Shown here: piece after piece, positions 49,089-60,724 of the stretch | Layout: each line of letters begins with the position of its first letter | Numbering within the stretch: the stretch's first letter is position 1 | DNA from: Strongyloides papillosus | Taxonomy: Eukaryota > Nematoda > Chromadorea > Rhabditida > Strongyloididae | DNA: 64,000 bases | Reading direction: 5' to 3' | Assembly (NCBI GenBank): GCA_005656395.1 | Contig: SRSI01000050.1 | Coordinates: 1,550,001-1,614,000 of the forward strand | Position numbers and translations under genes: made by a program | The notes under the pieces: generated by a model | What the model was told of the DNA's origin: nothing | Database searches by the model: none | What the model saw: the letters and a program-made list of their open reading frames with translations, nothing else

Positions 49089-50347
49089 TAAAAATATTTG
49101 TTGATTTTTATCATTTATTTTTTTGTTGTTATTAGTTTTTATTAAATTAGATAAAGTATAAAATTTATTAAATGTCGCCTATTATATCTCACCAATAAAG
49201 TCTCGTTGACCTTTGGGTTAACCATAGACACCTGTAGGTTAATAAGCTTTCTACATTTGAGCGTTTCTTATTGTCTATGTTAAAAAATACTTTATTATTA
49301 CTAGGTACCTTCTCTTTTTATGGTTTTTTCTATAAGTTTAAATTTCATCTGGTATTGGGGACGCTTATCAAATTAGTACATATTTAGAAAGAATTAATAT
49401 TTCCACCTCTATTACGTCTGTTTTTTAAATTATTAAATAAATGTTGATGTATGTTTGATATGAGTTGAAGAAAAAACATGTACGTTTTTTTTTCTCAAAA
49501 ATAAAGTATGGGAATACTTAGCTTTTTTTTGTGTTGATTGACGTTGCGTTATAGAAATATTTAAATCTTCTTTTGGCGGAAATTTCTTATTGTTTCTCTT
49601 ATGGTAGGGCTTTATTAATTTAATGTATCATATTTGGTTAGATTTAATAAATTAAAATGTTAGTTTTAACATATCCAATATTAATGACAATTTATTTTCA
49701 ATATTTTATATTGCCGTTTTAACATCATCTCCAATTTGAAACGTTATCACTCCTTGATTATTATTGGTATATAAATTTGGACAAAATTAATTTATCTTTT
49801 CATAACTGACCTTATCTATCTTTATCTTCATAGGATGATCCCCTCTTAATAAAATAGTCTCATCTCAAAGAACTACCCTAATATCCTTACTTAAATAATA
49901 ATAATATATTTTCTCCCGAATATGTCTATATACATTTATTAAAATTACTAACTTATTATTGGTTAGATTTTTCCTGACAACTGCCAAAAATTATTTGCCT
50001 CATCCATACTTATTAATTTAGCCTTCGGCTTATCATAACTTAATTGAATTTTAACCATTCATAAGATGGGAGCTTTTAGAAACAATTAAATGATAAGATT
50101 TTTTATTAACACATATTTACTACTTTTCAGAATCTTTATAAAATTTATATTTGTATTTCAAAGAATTCCTCTACAATATTATTATTACTTTTTCTCTTTA
50201 TTTTGATAAAATTTCATATATAACATCCTACCCCCAGTGAGACAAACACAATATTTGTTTAAGTCTAGTTATACGGTAGAAATATATACTATTTATTTTT
50301 ATGTTTGCCATATATATATACATACAATTTTAGTATTTCATATAAAA
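49089..50347. other. Intergenic region upstream of the AP-2 gene
   Basis: About 1.3 kb of AT-rich DNA, with slightly more C in the last 600 bases. It probably carries the AP-2 promoter. A small open frame at 50237 overlaps AP-2 exon 1 in frame, but I start AP-2 at the ATG at 50348 because the frame upstream of it is low-complexity A/T translation. Confidence 0.5.
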
Positions 50348-52150
50348 ATGATTTCCTCCAAGGCTGAGTTAGAAGAAATTGAAAATATGAATTCTACACA
50401 AAATTTTGATATCTCTGTAAGTTTTTTTAATTGCATCCATTTTTGCTATTTTATTTTTTTCTAACATTTTCTTTTTATTATATTTTTCCTTTAGTCATTC
50501 TTTCAAATGCCTACTCATTTTACGCCTCCAAGTAATCATGCAATTATGATCTCTAATAATGATACTCAAAATCCACCATATCAAGTTACATTTTCGGATG
50601 GCGATTCTTGTGATATTACTAAATTGAACAAACTACCTTCAGATGATTTGAAGAATAATGAGGACAGAAAACGTGCACTTGAGGGGACTGGCGACAGAAA
50701 CTCAGGAATACTATCAAAAAAATCCAAGACCGGTGATGGGGAGGAGGAAGTCAAAGGAAAAGGTAATAATGGAAACCCACCCTCAGAGGAGGATGATTCA
50801 ATCGTAACAATCGGAAATATCCCCTCTCTCCTCACAACACCATTGTCATCCTCAACACCATATACCAGTGGCAACGGAAGACAAGATCCAAATGTCCAAA
50901 ATTATATGTTAGGAAATGGGTATTATTCAAATATGTCAAATTACATCCAACAAATCAATAGTTATCCACAGGTTCAAGGAATCCATAATGATGGGAGATT
51001 TGATTATCATGTATATAATTCTAATGCTATAATATCGTCGATGCCTTCCTCTTATCCTCCACCATTTGATAGGATTCCAGCACTCGTCCAGAATATGGCT
51101 AATTTTAATAATGGAGGTAATCAGGTTTTTCTTAACGATTCTAAGATTACTTCTTTTGAAAAGTCTAATGATTCCGGTGTTACTTCTGATACTAGTAGTA
51201 ATAATACTCCTGATAGTATTATTAAGAATGATATTGGAAGTTTGAAGAATGGATATTCTCAAAGTCAATCTTTTAATCCCGTCATCCCATACATCAATAA
51301 TAATAGCAGTAATGATAGTAATAACAGTAATGATTCTGGAAACACACATATAAATAGAAATTTCGTCCTACCACCATACGAGATATTTTGTACAGTACCA
51401 GGGAGGACGTCACTCTTAAGTTCCACAACAAAGTATCGCGTAACAATTGCTGAGATTACAAGAAGAATAAATCCTCCAGAATGTTTGAATGCCTCTTTAC
51501 TTGGGGGAATTTTAAGGAAAGCAAAAAGTAAGGATGGAGGCAAGATGTTACGCGAATCTCTAAGAAGAATTAACCTCATCCTCCCAGCTGGGAGGAGGAA
51601 AGCAGCCCAAGTTACAGCATTCACCTCATTAGTTGAGGAGGAAGCCATCCACATGGCCCAGGATTTCTCAAAATTATGTGACAAAGAATTCCCAGCAAAA
51701 GTAATAGGTCAGGAGATAGTTAACAATGAATTAAACACCAATGCCGATTATGAAAGAATGAGAACAATCTTATCATACTCCAGAATAGGTATAAAATTAG
51801 TCTGTGAACTCTTGAACAAAGACAAATCCCCAATTGCGTCAACCTCCGAACCAATCCTCCTTGATCCCTCCGTCCAAAGACCACTAACTCACTTCTCAAT
51901 GTTAACCCATGGTTTTGGTTCATTAGCTTTATTAGCATCCTTCAATGCTTTTAACAACGTCTTGAGTGAGGCCTCCAAACACCTAGACAGCCAATTTAGG
52001 CAATCACAAATGAATCAAATGCAAACCTTTGGCATGTCCGTCCACCCTGGACACCATTTTCAACACCCAATGAATATCAATTCCACCCACCAAATGCAGA
52101 GGAGTATGGGACTTCAAAGTGTGGAGAATCATGTAAATATAAGGAAATAG
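50348..52150 (+). CDS. AP-2 transcription factor (TFAP2 family)
   Basis: Two exons, 50348-50416 and 50495-52150, with a 78-nt intron, give 574 residues. The N-terminal 310 residues are Ser/Asn/Pro-rich and carry a YPPPFD motif like the PY box of the AP-2 transactivation domain, plus an acidic cluster (GDGEEEVKGKG). The C-terminal half is the AP-2 DNA-binding and helix-span-helix dimerisation domain: CTVPGRTSLLSSTTKYRVT, then RRINPPECLNASLLGGILRKA, LPAGRRKAAQVTAFTSLVE and LTHFSMLTHGFGS. C. elegans has four such genes (aptf-1 to aptf-4), and APTF-1 acts in the RIS sleep neuron; I cannot tell which orthologue this is. The transcript converges with S-adenosylhomocysteine hydrolase copy 2, with 192 bp between stops. 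Confidence 0.93.
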
Positions 52151-52342
52151 ACTTTTTATCTTTATAATTTTTCATTATTTTTATTAATTAATTATTTTTG
52201 TGGAGTAATAATATAAATTATTGTATATAAAAAATACGTTTATTTGTGTTTTTTTAGTGTATAACAATGAAAATATGTTTGAAAAAGATATTGTGCTAAC
52301 AACGGTGAATGAAACAAAAACAAAAAAGAAGGTATTTAGATT

Positions 52343-53647
52343 TTAGTATCTGTAGTGGTCTGGTTTGAATGGACCGTTGACAGGGACACCAATGTAAGCG
52401 GCTTGTTCTGGTGTGAGTTTTGTAAGTTTGACTCCGAGTTGTTCAAGGTGAAGTGCAGCAACTTCTTCGTCGAGTGTCTTTGGAAGGACATAAACTCCGA
52501 CTTTGTAAGCTTGTGGAGTATCTTTCTTTGTCCAGAGTTCGATTTGTGCAAGAACTTGGTTAGTAAATGAGTTAGACATAACAAATGATGGATGGCCTGT
52601 GGCGTTTCCTAAGTTACAAAGTCTTCCTTCGGAGAGGAGAATGATATGGCGACCATTTTTCATTGTGTATCTATCAACTTGTGGTTTGATAACATCTTTA
52701 ATGGCATTCTTGTTTAAGTAAGCAACATCGATTTCGCAATCGAAGTGACCAACATTACATACGATGGCGTCTTCTGGGAGAACTTCTAAATGTTCACCTC
52801 TAACAACATCCTTACATCCAGTTGTGGTAACAATAATATTAGCTCTTGGAGCAATATCTTCAAGAGTTGTTACTTCATATCCTTCCATAGCGGCTTGAAG
52901 AGCATTGATTGGATCGATTTCAGTGACAACAACACGGGCTCCAAATCCACGGAGAGCGGCGGCTGATCCCTTACCAACATCACCATATCCGGCAACAACA
53001 GCTACCTTACCGGCAAGCATAACATCTGTGGCTCTCTTAATTCCATCAATAAGTGACTCTCTGATACCGTAAAGGTTGTCGAATTTAGATTTTGTAACAG
53101 AATCATTAACGTTGATAGCTGGAACTTTTAATTTACCTTCATTAAACATTTTAGCAAGATTATGAACTCCAGTAGTAGTTTCCTCAGAGATACCGTAAAT
53201 TCCACTCAAAAGGTCTGGGTATTTTTCGTGGATTAGGTTAGTTAAATCACCACCATCATCAAGGATCATATTTAATGGACCTTCCTCGAACATTAAGGTT
53301 TGTTCAATACACCAAAGGTACTCCTCATCTGTTTCACCTTTCCATGCGAAGACAGGGATACCTGCGGCAGCAATGGCAGCTGCAGCATGGTCTTGGGTGG
53401 AGAAGATGTTACATGATGACCATCTAACTTTAGCTCCAAGTTCAACGAGTGTCTCAATGAGGACGGCAGTTTGGATGGTCATGTGAAGGCATCCAGCGAT
53501 TCTAGCTCCAGCAAGAGGTTTACTTGGTCCGTATTTTTTTCTCATAGCCATAAGACCTGGCATTTCATTTTCGGCCATGATAATTTCCTTGCGTCCGAAT
53601 TCGGCAAGAGACATATCAGCGACTTTGAAACCTTGATTAGCAGTCAT
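52343..53647 (-). CDS. S-adenosylhomocysteine hydrolase, copy 2
   Basis: A single exon of 434 residues starts with ATG at 53647. All motifs of copy 1 (11384-12691) are here: [55 protein letters not shown] and the PFKPDHYRY tail. By eye roughly nine residues in ten agree with copy 1. Differences cluster at the very N-terminus, in the loop after FEEG (one residue shorter than copy 1's FKDGKP), near TLEDIAPR, at [10 protein letters not shown], and in the last 40 residues ([20 protein letters not shown]). Both copies look enzymatically intact, and both use high-expression codons. C. elegans has one such gene, so this is a lineage duplication as far as I know. Confidence 0.96.
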   Translation of the reverse strand: MTANQGFKVADMSLAEFGRKEIIMAENEMPGLMAMRKKYGPSKPLAGARIAGCLHMTIQTAVLIETLVELGAKVRWSSCNIFSTQDHAAAAIAAAGIPVFAWKGETDEEYLWCIEQTLMFEEGPLNMILDDGGDLTNLIHEKYPDLLSGIYGISEETTTGVHNLAKMFNEGKLKVPAINVNDSVTKSKFDNLYGIRESLIDGIKRATDVMLAGKVAVVAGYGDVGKGSAAALRGFGARVVVTEIDPINALQAAMEGYEVTTLEDIAPRANIIVTTTGCKDVVRGEHLEVLPEDAIVCNVGHFDCEIDVAYLNKNAIKDVIKPQVDRYTMKNGRHIILLSEGRLCNLGNATGHPSFVMSNSFTNQVLAQIELWTKKDTPQAYKVGVYVLPKTLDEEVAALHLEQLGVKLTKLTPEQAAYIGVPVNGPFKPDHYRY

Positions 53648-54446
53648 TGTTAGAAGAAACTAAATCTGAAAATTAATTAAAGTTTATTGTATAAGATAAT
53701 ATATTAGACTAATATTCCAACATAATATACGAAAAAATTTATCGATAAATAGTGGGATGTAGAAATGCAATTAAGAGTAATTAAAATAAAGAAAATGTAA
53801 TAAAAATTATAATTTAGTACCACCTCAAATTAGAATCTCTACCTTGTGTGTATTTTAAAAAAGTTATCTTAATTCAGATATGCCTGCGAAGTGTCGTTAC
53901 AGGACATAGAATATTTAAAGTGGTTGGTGAAATATTTACCAACGAGAAGTGGAAAAGGTGAAAACTTTATTAGAGACTGATGGTTATGACGATATTTATA
54001 CCCAGCTGGAAACTACATATCAGTTTTTTTTATAAAATGACAACAGAGCATTGTAGACTCTTATCATTATTTTAGAACGTCTTTGACGCCTGAGATATCA
54101 TACTTTTGTTTTCATGTACCTATTTTACAGACAGAAATTGTTTTTGTGAACATGTGATTGATAATGATTGTCATATTTACAATGTCTTTTGTGTTATCAT
54201 AATATTTCTTCACCATAAGCTTTTGATATACATCATTCAAAATGTTATGCAAAAATCGAACAAAACACATCACTTCATAAGAAATTCAAAGAATTATTTA
54301 AAAGCATTAAAAATTAATTACCAAAAGTTATATTAAATTATTAATTTATTACAAACTATGTCGACATATTAGACATCTACCTGTAATAGAAATCTATATA
54401 TGTTAATAATTTACATCCTATTATATTTTACTTTAAAATTATCTAT
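53648..54446. other. Spacer between S-adenosylhomocysteine hydrolase copy 2 and the phosphatase receptor
   Basis: About 800 bp of AT-rich DNA lie between the copy 2 start and the receptor stop, and should hold the copy 2 promoter. The plus open frame 54106-54336 is not convincing. Confidence 0.55.
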
Positions 54447-57400
54447 CTAATTCATCTCTTTTTTAAAAGCGTTCTGGGCCATTTTATTAAGTCTCTTATA
54501 AGCACCAGGATCCATCATATCAATTTGTTTCTTGAAATGCTCAAAAACGACCAAAAGAGCAAAGACAAATTGATTGAATTTCTGGACAGCTCCGTAACGA
54601 TGCTGTCTGATGCAGAGCAATCTTGCTAGAGGATTAAAAGTTGGGAAGAAATTGACTGTATCTATAAGATACATTATTAGTGCGAGGGTACCGGTTCTTC
54701 CGATTCCTGCACTACAATGTATGGCTATGTAATCATCAGAACCAAAGCTGATGATTCTTTTGTATAGCGCATAGATACTCATGTGTTCGGATGGGATACC
54801 TAAAAAGAGGGATTATTAAAAGTATTGGTAGGTATTTAAACTTACTCTTATCAGGCCATCCTCGGTAGTGGAGAATGGTGAATTTGAAGCGACCTTCTCC
54901 TCTCTTACCGTCAAGGAAATATTCTGACTCAGAGATGTGGTTTTTGTCAACAGCCTTTTCGTTGGACTTTGTGACAGTATAGTTATCAGTGGCAAAGACT
55001 TCATTACCCACTGGGAAGTAAGGAATCCACTTATGGTCAGCTTCTTCAGGTTTTACCAAGACGACAATAATCGAAACCTTGTGCCTGAAGATCATATCAA
55101 GCATGTCATCCCTTGTGTGAGCAAGTGGTGCCTAAAAAAAGATAAATAAAGTTTAATGAAAAATGATGTTATAATCTTACCTGACATAAAATTAGTTTTC
55201 TTTTCCTACCATCAGTGGTGGTGTAGTCGAACTTGTTTGCGTGAATGAAGCTTTCAGGATCTTCCTTAGATTTTCCTTTAATAGTTATAGCTGTTGAATC
55301 CAAGCACATGATATCGGCGTAACGTGTCTTCCTGTTGACTCTAACCATAGCTGCTTCAATAAAGCGTTTAAAGTAGACAGGGTGGTCCTTTTGAGGTATT
55401 TCTCCTATACCGTTGAAGACAGCCTTGTACTCGTCTATCTTTGCAGAATCTATGATGTTGACATAGCTTAAGAATTCCAGTAATTTAGGATCCATTTTAG
55501 CTTGGCGAGTCATGTAGTTGTAGAGGAAGTCATCGTAGCTTGAAATAAAGGCAACATGGCGTTTTTCCATATCAATGAGGATTTTGTTTTTGAAGAGAGT
55601 TGTAACAAGGCACTTAATCACATATGCAAATTCATATGCACCAATGTTTCCTCCATATCGTTTGTCACGGATTTTTTTGATAACAAACAAAGGATTCTCC
55701 AAAACTTTTTCAGATGTGATGGCATCATACATGCAAGCATAGTAGGTAAGCATGTAAACCCGAGATCCAGTCCCCTGAGAAGAGTGGATGAGGAAGTTTT
55801 TGTGCTTTGAACTTTTGAAGATTTCTTCATAGAGGTTAAAGAATTGGAGATCCGACTGTGGTATGTCGTTTTCCTTCCAGTTGGAGACGTGGTATATCTT
55901 TATAGTCTTGGGCGTTCCACTTTTCTTGCTTAGTTGGAACTTGTACCCAAAAACTGAGAGGATATTGGTCTTGATACTTGATAGAAGCTTTACACTTATG
56001 TCTTCGTAAGTGCCTTTATCTTCTGGCCAGTAGATTTTATTGGATGCTTGATCATTACCTCCAGTCTTCTTGTCGTAGATAACTGCGATTATAGTACCAA
56101 TATCCTCATCATAAACCATTTGCCAGAACGAGTACATTGTATCCTTAGTTAAAGCCTAGAATAAAGAAGTTATGTAATTCAAAGTTGCAAACTTACATCA
56201 GAAAGGATATATTTTCTGTCCTCTGTATCTTTGTAGATGTAGTGTGCCTTAATCTTCTTCGGCATATTTTTGTAGCAGGCAACTAATGTTGAATCAAAAA
56301 GATCACTGATTCCTACATCAATCTCTTCACCTCCTTCAATTTTCTTGATGACTTTTCGGTTGGTGACCTTATCAGAGAGATACTTCTTATCCATGATACT
56401 GTTGCAGTAGACCTCGAATGACTCATTTGTAAGGCTCTCCCAAAAGTTATAAACATTAGGATACAAATTTTTATACTTCCTCACTTTCATGCAAGGGCTT
56501 AGAATTTTAACGTAGATGACGAGTAGTGGAACGACGATGCAAAGTAATATAAGTAAGAACACTCCGATGATAATAAAAATGGCACCGATTTTTCCGCAAG
56601 AATCAACCAATTTTTGGTACCATGATCTTTTTAATTGCTCTATCTCATTCTTCATTTGTTTATTAGTTATGTCATAGTCGAAAATTGGGGTTCCATCTGT
56701 ATTATATCCTTTTAAAACTTTTGTTCCATTAACAAATCTTGTTACTGTTGTTATTGTTCCAGCTGGTGTCCTATAACTACATTCCAATGAGATTTCATGT
56801 TCATTGCCAACTTTGAGAAAAACAAAATTACCGCCTTTTTTTAAAATTCCTTCGTTATCACTACCATTTTCAATATCTTTAAGACTTGTTTCACTTCCTT
56901 TATATTTGATTTTTTCTAAATATCCAACTGTCATCCAATTTACAGAGCAATTCGGCTGAATAGTAGAATCATTTTTATCATATTTTACGAATTGGTTGAT
57001 TTTGTGGTCTTCCGATGTCGGAGCAAAATAAAAAGTTTCTATTATTTTTTTTTCATTATTCTGACTTAGACAATTATAACTTAATCTTACTACCTCAAAT
57101 CCTTTAATTTTAAATTCTGAAGTTATTAATTTGGTTGAATTTTCAATAATTTCAAGTGTTTTTCCATTATACACCATCCTTGTTATAGAAATTTTTTCAG
57201 CTCTATAGAAGTTTGTATCCCTTCCACCATCAAGTTTAACTTCAATAACTTTTTCTTTTTCAACAGCTTTGACAATATTTATCTTTATGTTGTTTATTTT
57301 TTTCGTTTTATCATAAGAGCCACAATTTGTTAATGATATATCCGGACAGTCGTAGTATGCTTTTACTATACCGCATGGTTTATTAATCATGTCAGTTTGG

Positions 57401-58011
57401 GTGTCATTAGGTTTTAAAAATAAATAGAACAACTGTCTTGTGTAAAATGTTGAATATTCCTTTTTGGGATCTACCATCATAATAGAATTATTAAAAGTCG
57501 TAGTGAAAATTAGAAGATCATCAATTATTTCACTGCACATATCATCAGGCTTAGAAATTTTAACACTCATTTTTTCTCGTCGTATTAATCCTTTAAGGTC
57601 TGAACCATTTTCCCATCTTACATTATAGCTCCATTCATAAAATTTTCGATTATTTCCACCTGAATTGATGCCAAGTTCCCCGCAGTTGATGTGTGCAACT
57701 CTGGAAGAGTGTTCCATTAAGGGTACCCAAATAAACATATCTTTTACAACGACAACTTTTAAATCCCCTCTATCTATAGTTCTATTTAATTTAAATGAAT
57801 CTCTCGTTTGGGTATGACGATAATCATCTCCAGGACATTTTACAAGGACCATATCGGAAGTCCTTTTAACTTTTAAATCAATCGGGAAAGTTGTATCATT
57901 AACTGTTTTAGGTACTCCAGAAAAATATTGATTGTTAATAACTCCTCCAGGCTGTGCTGATAGTGGCACCAATGCCATTGCAGAAACCAACAAATACAGT
58001 ATAGAAAGCAT
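54447..58011 (-). CDS. Receptor tyrosine phosphatase: dead D1, intact D2, novel six-Cys ectodomain
   Basis: Four exons, 58011-56197, 56155-55181, 55131-54846 and 54799-54447, with introns of 41-49 nt, join in frame to 1142 residues. A signal peptide (to about residue 19) precedes a ~450-residue ectodomain with several N-glycosylation sites and nine Cys (59, 110, 159, 213, 222, 230, 314, 355, 411), then a TM helix at about 474-501 and two PTP domains. D1 (about 515-805) has HSSQGTGSR at 729-737: the catalytic Cys is Ser730, the P-loop Arg is displaced, and WPD is replaced by NWKEND; it should be inactive. D2 (about 820-1130) has RYADI, WPD at 1022-1024, HCSAGIGRT with Cys1054 and Arg1060, and the Q-loop AVQKFNQF, so it should be active. 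The ectodomain matches the two downstream GPI-type paralogues. I do not recognise its family. Ligand and role are unknown. Confidence 0.88.
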
Positions 58012-58669
58012 TGTAGGTATTTTTTGTAAAAAATTTGCTCATTATATCTACTTTTTTTAATAAAAAATTTGAATTTAACATTATGTTATACTTAAATTTA
58101 GAGTAAAATTATCGAACACGTAATCATTGATAAAATTATATTCATTTTTATATTCAAAATGTTTTAAATTCAATATTACAATGCTATAATGTAGCATCCA
58201 AATGTATACTAGAAGAAATAGACTCCAATAGAGGTAACATGTTGATTATAAACCTGTTAAATTCAATTTTTTACATCTTGTGAAAACTAATAAATTATGT
58301 ATAGTAATTTTATTATATCAAAATTTAAATAAGCTAAGATACATTAAGAGATATTGAATATTTTAATTAGTTGAGAAATTTTAATACAAAAAATTTTAAT
58401 GAACAACTTTTTTACAAAAAATTGATGCTTGTTTTATTTTATCGGTTTCAGATTCAATAAACAGAATAATTATAGAGTGAAATTATGCTCAATATATTTT
58501 TCTCATCTAACATAATCATCAAAGTTTTTAATAATAAAAAAAATTTACAACATATTTTTAATTATGATTAAATTTTTATTTATAGACAATAGAATGACTT
58601 CACAAATATACAAAAGTTATTAAAAATGGCATATTAATTAATATTTATTTAAATTATAATATATTTTCA
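58012..58669 (-). repeat. Conserved array spacer 1 (upstream of the receptor)
   Basis: This non-coding stretch is closely repeated at 60065-60724 and 62114-62771. A block starting AGTAAAATTATCGAACACG begins at 58102, exactly 91 nt before the ATG, followed by conserved words such as ATAATGTAGCAT and TATCGGTTTCAGATTC. It likely contains the promoter on its right and the 3' end of the next unit on its left, as judged on the minus strand. Confidence 0.8.
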
Positions 58670-60064
58670 CTAAAAATATCTAAGAATCATTATAAATAAT
58701 GATGAAACAAGTAGAAGATTATAAGCATTATAAATGTTTATATTTAGATTTGAAGATGTTTCAATTTTCTTCTCCGACTCTTTAACAACGAAATTTGTTC
58801 TTGTTGTTATTTTTCCTCCTGGTGTCCGATAGATACATTCCAGAAAGATTTTGCGCTCACTATTTTCTTTGAGAAAATAGAAATCTTCTGACTTTTTAAA
58901 TTTTTCGTTTGTTGAGGAAGCACCTTTTACATATTTCTCTCTATTATAAACAATTTCCTCAAGATATCCAATTGTCATAAAATAGTTTGAACAGTTCGGC
59001 TGACCATATTTATCACCTTTTACATATGGTACAGTCACATTATCAAGTTTCATTTCTATAGATGAAGGTCCAAAAAAATATTTTTTTGTTATTGTTTCTT
59101 TATTCGTTTTACCTTCATGTACGTATTGCATTTGTATTAATTCAAAACCTTTAATATTAAACTTTGAGGTTATTATACTTTTAGAGTTATTAATCAAATT
59201 GGGTCCTCCTTCAAGATATCTCATTTTTGTAAGTGAAATTTTTTCGCCACGATAAAAATTTGGATTGTCTTTTAATTGCAGTTGAACAGTGAAATTTTTT
59301 TCTGCTCCTTGTGCTCCCTCTATACTAATTGTTATTATTTTTCCAGATTCTTCTGTATTAGAAAATGTTTCATGACTTGGTATTATAATTTGTGGAGAAT
59401 CACTATAAGCTTTATATATCCCACAAGGCTCTTCAATTATATAATTATTGTTTTCACTGGGTATTTTGAAGTAGTAAAACATTTGATATACATAAGGACT
59501 TTCTAATTCAGTTGGATAAGGTTTAACACTCATAATGCCACCTTCCTTCTTCTTTGTGAAAATTAAGGTATTTCCTCCATTGGCTATACATTTTTCATGA
59601 TCTACTTCAACAGTATTAACTATTTTTTCTTTGACTGTGATATCTTTGGCATTTAAAGTACCTTTAAAATTAACATTATATATCCAATCATATTTTATGT
59701 AACTATCTCCACCGGAATTGACACCAAGTCTCCCGCAGTTAGTACGTTCAGGTCTGGAAGAAGTTTTCATTAAAGGCACCCAAATAGTTATATTTTTTTC
59801 ACCAATAATCTTAAATTTTGCATCAGATATAGTATCGTGAACTGTAAAATCATCACTTTCTATTCTATGATGGTATTTTCGTCCAGGGCACTTTACAAAA
59901 ACCATATCAGAAGTCCTATTAACCTTTAAATCCATCGGGAAGGTTGTTTTATTAACTGTTTTGGGTACATTAGCAAAATATTGTCTGTGATTAGGTTCTG
60001 GTGCCTGTATTAATAGTGGCATAAATGCCATAGCAGCAACAAGCAAATACAATGTAGAAAGCAT
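58670..60064 (-). CDS. Ectodomain-only paralogue, GPI-anchor type (array unit 2)
   Basis: A single exon of 464 residues. A signal peptide (MLSTLYLLVAAMAFMPLLI) is followed by an ectodomain that aligns to the receptor at 54447-58011 from residue 29 on, with the same spacing to the first Cys (59, in VKCPG). Six Cys are shared by all intact units: VKC-P, the C of NCG-LG, a C near 160, PCG, QPNCS and LEC-YRTP. Alignment to the receptor stops at about residue 430, just before the receptor's TM helix. Instead the protein ends with a Ser/Asn stretch (SSN near the likely cleavage site) and a hydrophobic tail (YNLLLVSSLFIMILRYF) with no cytoplasmic part, typical of a GPI signal. Function unknown; it could act as a co-receptor, decoy or ligand-side partner of the phosphatase receptor. 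Confidence 0.8.
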   Translation of the reverse strand: MLSTLYLLVAAMAFMPLLIQAPEPNHRQYFANVPKTVNKTTFPMDLKVNRTSDMVFVKCPGRKYHHRIESDDFTVHDTISDAKFKIIGEKNITIWVPLMKTSSRPERTNCGRLGVNSGGDSYIKYDWIYNVNFKGTLNAKDITVKEKIVNTVEVDHEKCIANGGNTLIFTKKKEGGIMSVKPYPTELESPYVYQMFYYFKIPSENNNYIIEEPCGIYKAYSDSPQIIIPSHETFSNTEESGKIITISIEGAQGAEKNFTVQLQLKDNPNFYRGEKISLTKMRYLEGGPNLINNSKSIITSKFNIKGFELIQMQYVHEGKTNKETITKKYFFGPSSIEMKLDNVTVPYVKGDKYGQPNCSNYFMTIGYLEEIVYNREKYVKGASSTNEKFKKSEDFYFLKENSERKIFLECIYRTPGGKITTRTNFVVKESEKKIETSSNLNINIYNAYNLLLVSSLFIMILRYF

Positions 60065-60724
60065 TGTAGATATTTTGGGTAAAACATTTACTCCTTACAT
60101 CAATTTTTTTCAAGCAAAAATTTTAATTTATGTCACTGTTATGTTTAAATTTCCAGTAAAATTATCGAACACGTAATCATTGATAAAATTATATTCATTT
60201 TTATATTCAAAAAGTTTTAAATTCAATATTACAATGCTATAATGTAGCATTTAAATGTATTCTAGAAGAAATAGACTCTAATAGAGGTAAAATATTGGTT
60301 ATAAATCTGTGAAATTCAATTTTTTACATCCAGGAAAAACTAAAAAATTATGTATAACAATTTTATTATATCAAAATTTAAATAAACTAAGATACATTTA
60401 ATGATATTGAATTTTCTAATTAGCTGAGAAATTTTGAAGCAAAAAATTTTAATAAACAACATTTTTATAAAAAATTGATGCTTGCTTTCTTTTATCGGTT
60501 TCAGATTCAAAACACAGAATAATTATAGAGTGAAATTATGTCTAATATATTCTTTTTGTTTAACATAATCATCAGAATTTTTAATAATCAAAGAACAATT
60601 TAAAACATATTTTTAATAGTGTTTAAATTTTTATTTATTGACAATAGAATGACTTCATAAATATACAAAAGTTATTAAAAATGGCATATTAATTAACATT
60701 TATTTAAATTATATTATAATTTCA
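60065..60724 (-). repeat. Conserved array spacer 2
   Basis: Closely matches the spacers at 58012-58669 and 62114-62771. The AGTAAAATTATCGAACACG block begins at 60155, again 91 nt before the ATG at 60064. Differences from spacer 1 are scattered single bases and small indels; by eye agreement is well above that of the neighbouring coding sequences. Confidence 0.8.
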
